49,262 nt of DNA from CAYRFF01 sp964436125 (GTDB lineage Bacteria > Bacteroidota > Bacteroidia > Chitinophagales > Saprospiraceae), in NCBI GenBank assembly GCA_964436125.1, contig CAYTBT010000024.1:1-49262 (forward strand). The letters run 5' to 3'. Shown piece by piece: positions 36,320 to 44,500 of this stretch. The notes under the pieces were generated by a model. It was not told the origin of the DNA. It ran no database searches and was given only the letters and a program-made list of their open reading frames with translations. How positions within the stretch are numbered: position 1 is the first letter of the stretch; each line of letters begins with the position of its first letter. Made by a program: the position numbers and the translations under genes.

Positions 36320-36462
36320 CTAGAACTATGATAAAAATACTCTAGGAGATAGGATTTAAAAGAAATTCTAGCCGTAAACCCCCTAAATTAAAATTAAATT
36401 GTATATTGTACTCTGTATATAGTGAAAGTTGAGCTTGCGGGTTACAATAAATAAGCACAAAT

Positions 36463-36492
36463 AAAAACAGGTGATGTATTTCTACACCACCT
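36463..36492 (-). terminator. tracrRNA Rho-independent terminator
   Basis: On the minus strand AGGTGGTGTA-GAAA-TACATCACCT (36492-36469) is a 10-bp stem with one G-U pair and a GAAA tetraloop, followed by GTTTTTATTT. It ends the tracrRNA. Confidence 0.9.
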
Positions 36493-36541
36493 GGTACGTT
36501 TTCACAACGGAATAATCCTTATTGTGATTAGCTTAAATTGT
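36463..36541 (-). ncRNA. tracrRNA of the type II-C CRISPR system
   Basis: The RNA would pair with the crRNA repeat and guide RNase III processing and Cas9 binding. Read on the minus strand it starts near 36541 with an anti-repeat (TACAATTTAAGCTAATCACA), which equals the plus-strand array repeat except for two missing bases, giving the usual bulge. Then come a nexus-like AAGGATTATTCCGTTGTG and a terminator hairpin. The anti-repeat (36522-36542) is complementary to minus-strand array transcripts, which fixes the array orientation. The predicted length is about 79 nt. Its gene is divergent from cas9. Confidence 0.88.
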
Positions 36542-36545
36542 AACA

Positions 36546-36576
36546 CAAATATAGCACTAATAAATTAGAGTACAAA
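36546..36576 (-). promoter_or_regulatory. tracrRNA promoter
   Basis: On the minus strand TTTG (36576-36573) is followed after exactly 19 nt by TATATTTG (36553-36546), the full Bacteroidota consensus TTTG-N19-TAnnTTTG. Start of transcription would be near 36541, at the first base of the anti-repeat. The -33 box is 12 nt from the cas9 start codon on the other strand. Confidence 0.85.
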
Positions 36577-36588
36577 AAAAATTCAAAT

Positions 36589-39500
36589 ATGGGACTTACA
36601 ATAGGATACGACATAGGGGTAAATTCAATAGGTTATGCTATAATAAAGCAATCTGATGAAGGCACAGAACCTGAGATAATAAAAATGGGTGTACGTATAA
36701 TTCCGGAAGACAAAGATTTCCATGGAAATTATGTAGAAGGAAAAACTGCTAGCAAGAACGAAGCTCGTACGACTTTCAGAAGTATCAGGCGTAATAATCA
36801 GCGATTTAAGTTAAGAAGAGATTACCTATATCGAATATTAAAGGAAAATGACATGTTTCCTACTGATGAGCTGATGTATAAACTCCCTCCTATCCAACTC
36901 TATCAATTAAGAGCAAAAGCTGTCGAGCATAAACTTAGTCTTAAGGAGCTCGGCAGAGTATTTATCCTATTAAATCAACGGAGAGGATTTAACTCAAACA
37001 AGAAGTTCTCTTCAGATGGTAATTTATCAGAGTATAAAGAACAAATCAATAATTATGAATCCCAAAGAGGTGATTTAACTATCGGGCAACAACTTTATAA
37101 AGAATTAAAGGAAGATGTAAACAAAGAGGTAAGAGGTCGCACCTATCTGAGAAGCTCTTATATGGATGAATTTGATAAGATATGGGACACACAAGCAGAG
37201 TATTATCCCGATTTAATGCAGGACAGTTCCAAAGGCTCTTTATATGATAAAATTAAGAACAGGATAATCTTTTATCAACGTCCACTGAAGAGTCAGAAGC
37301 ATCTTATAAAGGATTGTCAGTTTGAAAAACGTCGTAAAGTAGCACCTAAAAGCTCTCCATATTTTCAAGTTTCCAGAATTTACCAGGAATTAAATAATTT
37401 TCAGATCCAGCTCATTGATACCGGTGATAAATTACTACTCTCCAGAAGTGAACGAAATGAACTTTTTAACCATCTTGTTGATCCGCGATCAAACCTTGTT
37501 ACAAAGTCCGGTAAAATAACTAAGTCTAGGCTATTAAAATTTCTCGGTTATGAGAAAGATGAAGTTATACTCAACATAGAGGAATTCCAAGCCCATAAAA
37601 CGATATTTTATTTATACGATAAACTGAAAGAAAGCGGCGTAGAAGAACCACTTGACATGCTTAAAATCGAGAATTTCCTGAACGCAGTTAAAGAAAACAA
37701 CTTCATTCATACTGACTTATATCAACTGTGGCATATCACATTCTCAATACCTGAAGTTGACGCAATGAGCCGTAAGTTGAAAGATAGATTTCATCTTACT
37801 AAAGAACAAGCGGAATATATCGCAAAAAATGTAGGTTACACAAGTGAATATGGCAGCCTGAGCACCAAGGCTATGAGGAACATTATGCCTTATTTACTCG
37901 ATGGCCTTAATTATAGTGAGGCTTGCAATTCCGCAGGATACGATCATTCCGGTTACAAAACTGAAACGAAACTCCTAGATAAACTTGAACTCCTTAAACC
38001 CAATAGCATACGGAACCCCGTTGTAGAGCAAGTTTTAAATCAGGTAATTAATCTTACCAATATGCTTATTGAAAAATACGGAAAACCGGATGCGATAAAA
38101 GTTGAGCTGGCAAGGGAATTAAAGAACAACTACAAACAAAGGGAAGAAATTACCCGAAAAAACAGGCAAAGAGAAAAAAGAAGAGACAAGTATCGTAAAG
38201 TCCTTAAGGAAGATTTTGGCTTGCCTGTAGTGAATAACCGAGATCTGCAGCGATATACTTTATATGAAGAAACAAACAAAAAGTGCCTCTATTGCGGCCA
38301 AAATATTTCCAAGGCTGACTTCCTCAATGGAAATGCAGAAATTGAGCATATAATTCCGCGATCCCGTTCTTTCAATGACAGTATGCAGAATAAAATCCTT
38401 GCACACAGGAGCTGCAATAAAGACAAAGGTCAATTGACGGCATTTGAATTTATGAAAGGAAAAGTACCAGCTATATTTGAGCAGTATAAAGCACAAGTGG
38501 AAAAACTTTATGCAGAAGGAAAAAGAGCAGGGAAAATTTCCTGGACAAAATATAACAATCTATTAAAATCAGGGGAGAAATTAAGTGAAGATGCCGGCTT
38601 TCTCTCTCGACAGATTAATGATACACAATACATTTCCAAAAAAGCTATTGAAATTCTGTCACATATTACACACAAGGTCTATCCTACAAGTGGTGGTCTA
38701 ACCTCTTTCTTCAGAGATCAATGGGGACTGAACCATATTCTACAGCAAGCAGTATTGCCCAAGTATCAGAAAATTGGTTATACCAAAATGGTAAAAATCA
38801 AAGATCAATGGGGAAATTATAAAGATATCGAAGTGCCCGACAACTGGTCCAAGCGCGACGACCATCGCCACCATGCTGTCGATGCCCTTGTAGTCGCGTT
38901 GACAACGCCTAAAATGGTCTTCTACCTTAATAATCTTCATAAACGCTACCAGTATAAGAACAAATACACCTCCAAGGCGAGAAAAGAAGAAATCATCGAA
39001 AAATTGCAAAAGGATAATCCTGAAATACAACAATACACACTCAAGGCATTCCTTGCTGATGATGGAGGATATAAAGAAATTCCCGCACCGATAAAAAATC
39101 TGAGAAATGCAGTTATGCCACACTTGAATAAGATCTTGATTTCTTATAAAAAAGATGAACTTGGATTAAGTGAATCCATTAACAGAATTCAAGGCAGTGA
39201 TAAAATTCAGAGGACCATTGTCCCCAGAGGCCCACTGCATGAAGATACTGTGCGCCGTCGTATAAAAATTAAACGCTGGGAAGCTTTGAATAAGAAATTT
39301 ACGCTCGAGAATGTCGAGAATATCGTCAGTCCGGTGATTCAAGAAAGAGTTAAGGCTCATCTTGAAGAATATGACAATAAGCCTCAACAAGCTTTCGCAA
39401 AAAAGAATATTGAAAAAGGCGGCTTAACATATAAAGGCAAGTTCATCCACAAAGTTAAGATATGGGATTACCAGTTTTTAAAATCTGTATCGCTAGAAAC

Positions 39501-40230
39501 CGGATTAACTAGCGCGCAAGTAAAAAAGATTTACGACCCAAAAATCAAAAAGCTCATAGATGCACATATAGCAAAATATGGAGGAAATCTCAAGGAGGCG
39601 TTTAATGATTACTTCAATGATCCGATTTATCTCGATAATGAAAAAGCTGTCGTTCTTAAGACGATTTCGGTTACCGATGATGGGAAATATGAAGCAATAA
39701 GGACAAAAAGTGACCACAAGGGGAATCCAATGCTTAAAAATGATGAATTCCAGCCGATTGATTTCGTAAAAACGGGAAGTAATCATCACGCCTTGATATA
39801 TAAGGATGAAAAGGGAAATTATCACGAGAGGATTAAATCTCTGTGGGAAGTCGCTGCCGAGGGAACAATTTCCTATGAGAATAAAGGTGATTTCTCACCC
39901 ATTATCGATCGCAGGGATATTCCGGAAAAAGGATGGAAGTTTCAGTTTTCAATTCAGAAGAACGATTTATTTATTCTAGGGCTTGAACTCGAGAGAAAAG
40001 ATTACTTTAAAGAGGAGAACAGAGAATTGATAAGTAAACATCTTTACCGTGTTCAGAAATTCAGCAAGAGCTATTATGTCTTCAGGCATCATCTTGAAAC
40101 TACGCTGGATAGGAAAGAAAATGCCTTAAAAAGTGTCGTCTGGGAAAGGTACCGATCATTGCCTCATTTAAAGTCGTTAAGGAAAGTCCATTTAAATGCA
40201 ATCGGAGATATAATAAAAATCGGAGAGTAA
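36589..40230 (+). CDS. cas9: Cas9 endonuclease, type II-C
   Basis: The RNA-guided DNA nuclease of the locus. RuvC-I is at residues 4-15 (TIGYDIGVNSIG, catalytic Asp8). The arginine-rich bridge helix follows at about 63-83 (RSIRRNNQRFKLRRDYLYRI). RuvC-II is around Glu506 (IKVELARELKNN). The HNH domain has a CLYCG knuckle, the catalytic His587 in EIEHIIPRSRSFND and HRSCNKDKG. RuvC-III is HHAVDALVVAL with His762 and Asp765. All nuclease residues are present, so cleavage is expected. The 1,213-residue length is in the range of mid-size II-C proteins. The C-terminal third is the PAM-interacting region and cannot be read for PAM preference. It is 6 bp from cas1; no csn2 or cas4 is present, which makes the system II-C. 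Confidence 0.97.
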   Translation: MGLTIGYDIGVNSIGYAIIKQSDEGTEPEIIKMGVRIIPEDKDFHGNYVEGKTASKNEARTTFRSIRRNNQRFKLRRDYLYRILKENDMFPTDELMYKLPPIQLYQLRAKAVEHKLSLKELGRVFILLNQRRGFNSNKKFSSDGNLSEYKEQINNYESQRGDLTIGQQLYKELKEDVNKEVRGRTYLRSSYMDEFDKIWDTQAEYYPDLMQDSSKGSLYDKIKNRIIFYQRPLKSQKHLIKDCQFEKRRKVAPKSSPYFQVSRIYQELNNFQIQLIDTGDKLLLSRSERNELFNHLVDPRSNLVTKSGKITKSRLLKFLGYEKDEVILNIEEFQAHKTIFYLYDKLKESGVEEPLDMLKIENFLNAVKENNFIHTDLYQLWHITFSIPEVDAMSRKLKDRFHLTKEQAEYIAKNVGYTSEYGSLSTKAMRNIMPYLLDGLNYSEACNSAGYDHSGYKTETKLLDKLELLKPNSIRNPVVEQVLNQVINLTNMLIEKYGKPDAIKVELARELKNNYKQREEITRKNRQREKRRDKYRKVLKEDFGLPVVNNRDLQRYTLYEETNKKCLYCGQNISKADFLNGNAEIEHIIPRSRSFNDSMQNKILAHRSCNKDKGQLTAFEFMKGKVPAIFEQYKAQVEKLYAEGKRAGKISWTKYNNLLKSGEKLSEDAGFLSRQINDTQYISKKAIEILSHITHKVYPTSGGLTSFFRDQWGLNHILQQAVLPKYQKIGYTKMVKIKDQWGNYKDIEVPDNWSKRDDHRHHAVDALVVALTTPKMVFYLNNLHKRYQYKNKYTSKARKEEIIEKLQKDNPEIQQYTLKAFLADDGGYKEIPAPIKNLRNAVMPHLNKILISYKKDELGLSESINRIQGSDKIQRTIVPRGPLHEDTVRRRIKIKRWEALNKKFTLENVENIVSPVIQERVKAHLEEYDNKPQQAFAKKNIEKGGLTYKGKFIHKVKIWDYQFLKSVSLETGLTSAQVKKIYDPKIKKLIDAHIAKYGGNLKEAFNDYFNDPIYLDNEKAVVLKTISVTDDGKYEAIRTKSDHKGNPMLKNDEFQPIDFVKTGSNHHALIYKDEKGNYHERIKSLWEVAAEGTISYENKGDFSPIIDRRDIPEKGWKFQFSIQKNDLFILGLELERKDYFKEENRELISKHLYRVQKFSKSYYVFRHHLETTLDRKENALKSVVWERYRSLPHLKSLRKVHLNAIGDIIKIGE

Positions 40231-40236
40231 CCAAGG

Positions 40237-41136
40237 ATGAAGCGCACCTTATATTTCGGCAACCCGGCATATCTGTCAATAAAGAATAAGCAATTGCTTG
40301 TAAAATATCCTGACAAGGATGAGGTAAAAAAAGCAAGTATTGCGGACCTGGCATTGCTGGTCATCGATAACCCGAGAATAACGATAACCTCGCCGCTATT
40401 GCAAGAGCTTTTATCTGAGAATGTAGCCCTCGTTCAATGTGACAAGAAACACCTTCCGTCAGGGCTCTTTTATAATATGCAGGCGCATACGGAACAGCTC
40501 GAAGTCGTAAATTATCAGATATCATTAAGCCAGGCGCAGAAAGATCGTCTATGGCAGGAGATTATTCGGCAGAAAATACGGAATCAAGCAGACTTGTTGT
40601 CCTTGTATGTTTCAGACATTGATCGGATGAACTATTTTATCAAGAAAGTCTCACCGGGAGACACGAGGAATTATGAAGGGCAAGCCGCGGCATTCTACTG
40701 GTCAAGACTTTATCGCGACTTTATCGAAAACTTCCATCGAGATACGGATGAAAACGGTATCAATGCAGGCTTAAATTATGGTTACGCAATTCTGCGCAGC
40801 TTATGTGCCCGCGCTTTGGTACAGACAGGATTATTTCCGATGCTGGGCTTATTCCACTCCAATAAGTACAATAAATTTTGTCTCGCCGATGATCTGATGG
40901 AGCCATATAGGCCGTGGGTTGACAGGGCAATCAGAATACTTCTTGAAAATGGGAAGTCAATCGACTTGAGCGATAAAGCTATAAAAGCTACGCTTTTATC
41001 CATCCCACAAGAAGATGTAAAGATGGGAGAAAAGAGATATCCATTAATGAAGGCGATAGAACTCAGCGCATCCAGCTTAAAGAATATAATAATCAATAAA
41101 AATAAGACACTTATGTTACCGAGCTTTTATGAATAA
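40237..41136 (+). CDS. cas1: Cas1 integrase
   Basis: Cas1 with Cas2 inserts new spacers at the leader end of the array. The 299-residue protein opens with the type II pattern MKRTLYFGNPAYLSIKNKQL. The metal-binding active-site residues are Glu147 (NYEGQAAAFYW), His207 (GLFHSNKYNKF) and Glu222 (DDLMEPYRPWVD). It starts 6 bp after the cas9 stop and overlaps cas2 by 8 bp, so cas9-cas1-cas2 form one operon. The near-duplicate and overlapping spacers in the array show that adaptation has been active. Confidence 0.97.
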   Translation: MKRTLYFGNPAYLSIKNKQLLVKYPDKDEVKKASIADLALLVIDNPRITITSPLLQELLSENVALVQCDKKHLPSGLFYNMQAHTEQLEVVNYQISLSQAQKDRLWQEIIRQKIRNQADLLSLYVSDIDRMNYFIKKVSPGDTRNYEGQAAAFYWSRLYRDFIENFHRDTDENGINAGLNYGYAILRSLCARALVQTGLFPMLGLFHSNKYNKFCLADDLMEPYRPWVDRAIRILLENGKSIDLSDKAIKATLLSIPQEDVKMGEKRYPLMKAIELSASSLKNIIINKNKTLMLPSFYE

Positions 41137-41467
41137 GAAAACGTTTAATGGATATCGTATTATGTGGTTATTTGTATGTTTTGATTTACCCCAGGAGACT
41201 AAAACAGATAGGAGGAATTACACGCGATTTGTCAACATATTAAAAAAAGATGGCTTCTCGCGATTCCAATACTCAATTTATATAAGATGTTGCCCCAGCA
41301 GAGAAAATGCGGAAGCACATATTACCACGGTATCGAGAAAACTCCCTCCGAAGGGAGAAGTTGCAATCCTTAGAATCACGGATAAACAATTTGAACGCAT
41401 GCAGACCTATAGGACAAAGAAGCAGACAAAGCCTCCATCAGTTACACAACAACTCGAACTATTTTAA
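41129..41467 (+). CDS. cas2: Cas2 adaptation protein
   Basis: Cas2 is the small structural partner of Cas1. The ferredoxin-like fold starts with MWLFVCFDLPQETKTDRRNY (the Asp of FDLP corresponds to the conserved Cas2 acidic residue), then a central SRFQYSIYIRCC strand, and ends PSVTQQLELF, a tail common in type II Cas2. The reading frame allows a start at 41129, overlapping cas1 by 8 bp, or at an ATG 11 codons later (41162) just before MWLF. Length is 112 residues from the first start. The stop codon is 38 bp from the first array repeat. Confidence 0.95.
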   Translation: MNKKTFNGYRIMWLFVCFDLPQETKTDRRNYTRFVNILKKDGFSRFQYSIYIRCCPSRENAEAHITTVSRKLPPKGEVAILRITDKQFERMQTYRTKKQTKPPSVTQQLELF

Positions 41468-41480
41468 GCTAAAGCATTGG

Positions 41481-41505
41481 ATACCACCCGCTTGTGCGGG
41501 GGTAT
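41481..41505. repeat. GC-rich hairpin between cas2 and the leader-distal repeat
   Basis: ATACC-a-CCCGC (41481-41491), loop TTGT, then GCGGGGGTAT (41496-41505) pairs over 10 bp with a single bulged A. It touches the first array repeat at 41506. Neither side has a T-run. It lies where the plus-strand cas operon and the minus-strand array transcripts meet. Confidence 0.7.
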
Positions 41506-44500
41506 CGTCTGCTAAGATACAATTTGAAAGCTAATCACAACACATCTAAGTTGATAGCCTTGTTTGTCGCTCGTCTGCTAAGATACAATTTGAAAGCTAA
41601 TCACAACGTTGCGACTCAAGCAAATCAGCATATAAATCGTCTGCTAAGATACAATTTGAAAGCTAATCACAACAAGTTCGACGTGTGATTGTTGTAGTTA
41701 GCTCGTCTGCTAAGATACAATTTGAAAGCTAATCACAACGTAAATCTTGTGGTGTTGTACACGATAGAGCGTCTGCTAAGATACAATTTGAAAGCTAATC
41801 ACAACACCCTTTTTTGTTGTATGTGTATATAGGCTCGTCTGCTAAGATACAATTTGAAAGCTAATCACAACTCTGTTATTTATTCGGAAATTATAGCAAA
41901 ACGTCTGCTAAGATACAATTTGAAAGCTAATCACAACGTTTGAGGAATCCGACTTCACCGAACGTGACGTCTGCTAAGATACAATTTGAAAGCTAATCAC
42001 AACAGCCATCGGGATTTATATTTCTGTATGGAACGTCTGCTAAGATACAATTTGAAAGCTAATCACAACCCATTTGAAATGTCGAGCTCCCCTGTGCTAC
42101 GTCTGCTAAGATACAATTTGAAAGCTAATCACAACCAGCTGTGCAATAACAAGGGTATCAACGTTCGTCTGCTAAGATACAATTTGAAAGCTAATCACAA
42201 CCTTTTTTTAAGCCGTATTTCAACTGTTCTACGTCTGCTAAGATACAATTTGAAAGCTAATCACAACAAATTAAAGTTTGGTTTTTCAACTTTAAGTCGT
42301 CTGCTAAGATACAATTTGAAAGCTAATCACAACACCTCATCCCCGTTACTATCCTTGTATTTGCGTCTGCTAAGATACAATTTGAAAGCTAATCACAACA
42401 TGTTGTGCAATTGTAGCCGTTGTGCTGTCCGTCTGCTAAGATACAATTTGAAAGCTAATCACAACTCCTAATACATTTGCGATAGTTTTCTGGTCCGTCT
42501 GCTAAGATACAATTTGAAAGCTAATCACAACACTGTCAAGGTTGAATTGCTGTCGTTTATGCGTCTGCTAAGATACAATTTGAAAGCTAATCACAACTTT
42601 AATAACTTTAAATAAGTATTCATAATTCGTCTGCTAAGATACAATTTGAAAGCTAATCACAACCAAAATGGCAAGTTATCGACATCAGCTAAACGTCTGC
42701 TAAGATACAATTTGAAAGCTAATCACAACCCCAGCGTTATCATAAACCCATCTATCGCACGTCTGCTAAGATACAATTTGAAAGCTAATCACAACACCTC
42801 ATCCCCGTTACTATCCTTGTATTTGCGTCTGCTAAGATACAATTTGAAAGCTAATCACAACATGTTGTGCAATTGTAGCCGTTGTGCTGTCCGTCTGCTA
42901 AGATACAATTTGAAAGCTAATCACAACTCCTAATACATTTGCGATAGTTTTCTGGTCCGTCTGCTAAGATACAATTTGAAAGCTAATCACAACACTGTCA
43001 AGGTTGAATTGCTGTCGTTTATGCGTCTGCTAAGATACAATTTGAAAGCTAATCACAACTTTAATAACTTTAAATAAGTATTCATAATTCGTCTGCTAAG
43101 ATACAATTTGAAAGCTAATCACAACCAAAATGGCAAGTTATCGACATCAGCTAAACGTCTGCTAAGATACAATTTGAAAGCTAATCACAACTGGTTGTAC
43201 ACTAAAGCTGATGAGTGGGATCGTCTGCTAAGATACAATTTGAAAGCTAATCACAACCTTTGTAGGTGTTAACCTCCAAAAGCGCCCCGTCTGCTAAGAT
43301 ACAATTTGAAAGCTAATCACAACGGATTCTTTTAATGTTCATACTGGAGAAAACGTCTGCTAAGATACAATTTGAAAGCTAATCACAACTACGCCATAGT
43401 CTATTCCATATTTTTTTTCCGTCTGCTAAGATACAATTTGAAAGCTAATCACAACTGTCTCGACCCTGATTCTTTTATTCTAATACGTCTGCTAAGATAC
43501 AATTTGAAAGCTAATCACAACAATATCTGTCGCTTATATCCCATCCACACTCGTCTGCTAAGATACAATTTGAAAGCTAATCACAACGAAGGGCAATCTG
43601 CTTCTGAATTCACAGAACGTCTGCTAAGATACAATTTGAAAGCTAATCACAACAGATCCGAATAGGGCACTCCGTTTACTAATCGTCTGCTAAGATACAA
43701 TTTGAAAGCTAATCACAACTTTCGTAAAACATATCGTCCCACAAATCAACGTCTGCTAAGATACAATTTGAAAGCTAATCACAACGACGCATTGAAGATT
43801 GCGAAGATGCGATATCGTCTGCTAAGATACAATTTGAAAGCTAATCACAACCATCTTCATCTTCAATACCAAGTTCAAGTACGTCTGCTAAGATACAATT
43901 TGAAAGCTAATCACAACAGTTTTAGACAAAGAAAAGAATCCACTTATCGTCTGCTAAGATACAATTTGAAAGCTAATCACAACTCCATATTATGGGTTTT
44001 CCCATTTTTGGGTCGTCTGCTAAGATACAATTTGAAAGCTAATCACAACGCATAGCTCCGCCTGATTATCCGTTATACCCGTCTGCTAAGATACAATTTG
44101 AAAGCTAATCACAACATTCACAAACCGCTCGTACGCTTTACCATGCGTCTGCTAAGATACAATTTGAAAGCTAATCACAACCTCTGGTACCTACGAGCTG
44201 AAAAGAAATCGCGTCTGCTAAGATACAATTTGAAAGCTAATCACAACCAGTAAGGCGAAGTATCTTGATAACGAATACGTCTGCTAAGATACAATTTGAA
44301 AGCTAATCACAACAGATGTGTACCGTTCACGTCATCATATACACGTCTGCTAAGATACAATTTGAAAGCTAATCACAACGTGCGCAACCTGTCCCAAGAA
44401 ATAAACAAGCGTCTGCTAAGATACAATTTGAAAGCTAATCACAACTTGCCTTCTGGTTTAACTTCCACAAAGCCACGTCTGCTAAGATACAATTTGAAAG

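Noticed and set aside
36589..41467. Type II-A or II-B subtype.
   Set aside because: No csn2 or cas4 gene is found; cas2 is followed directly by the array. Only cas9, cas1 and cas2 are present.
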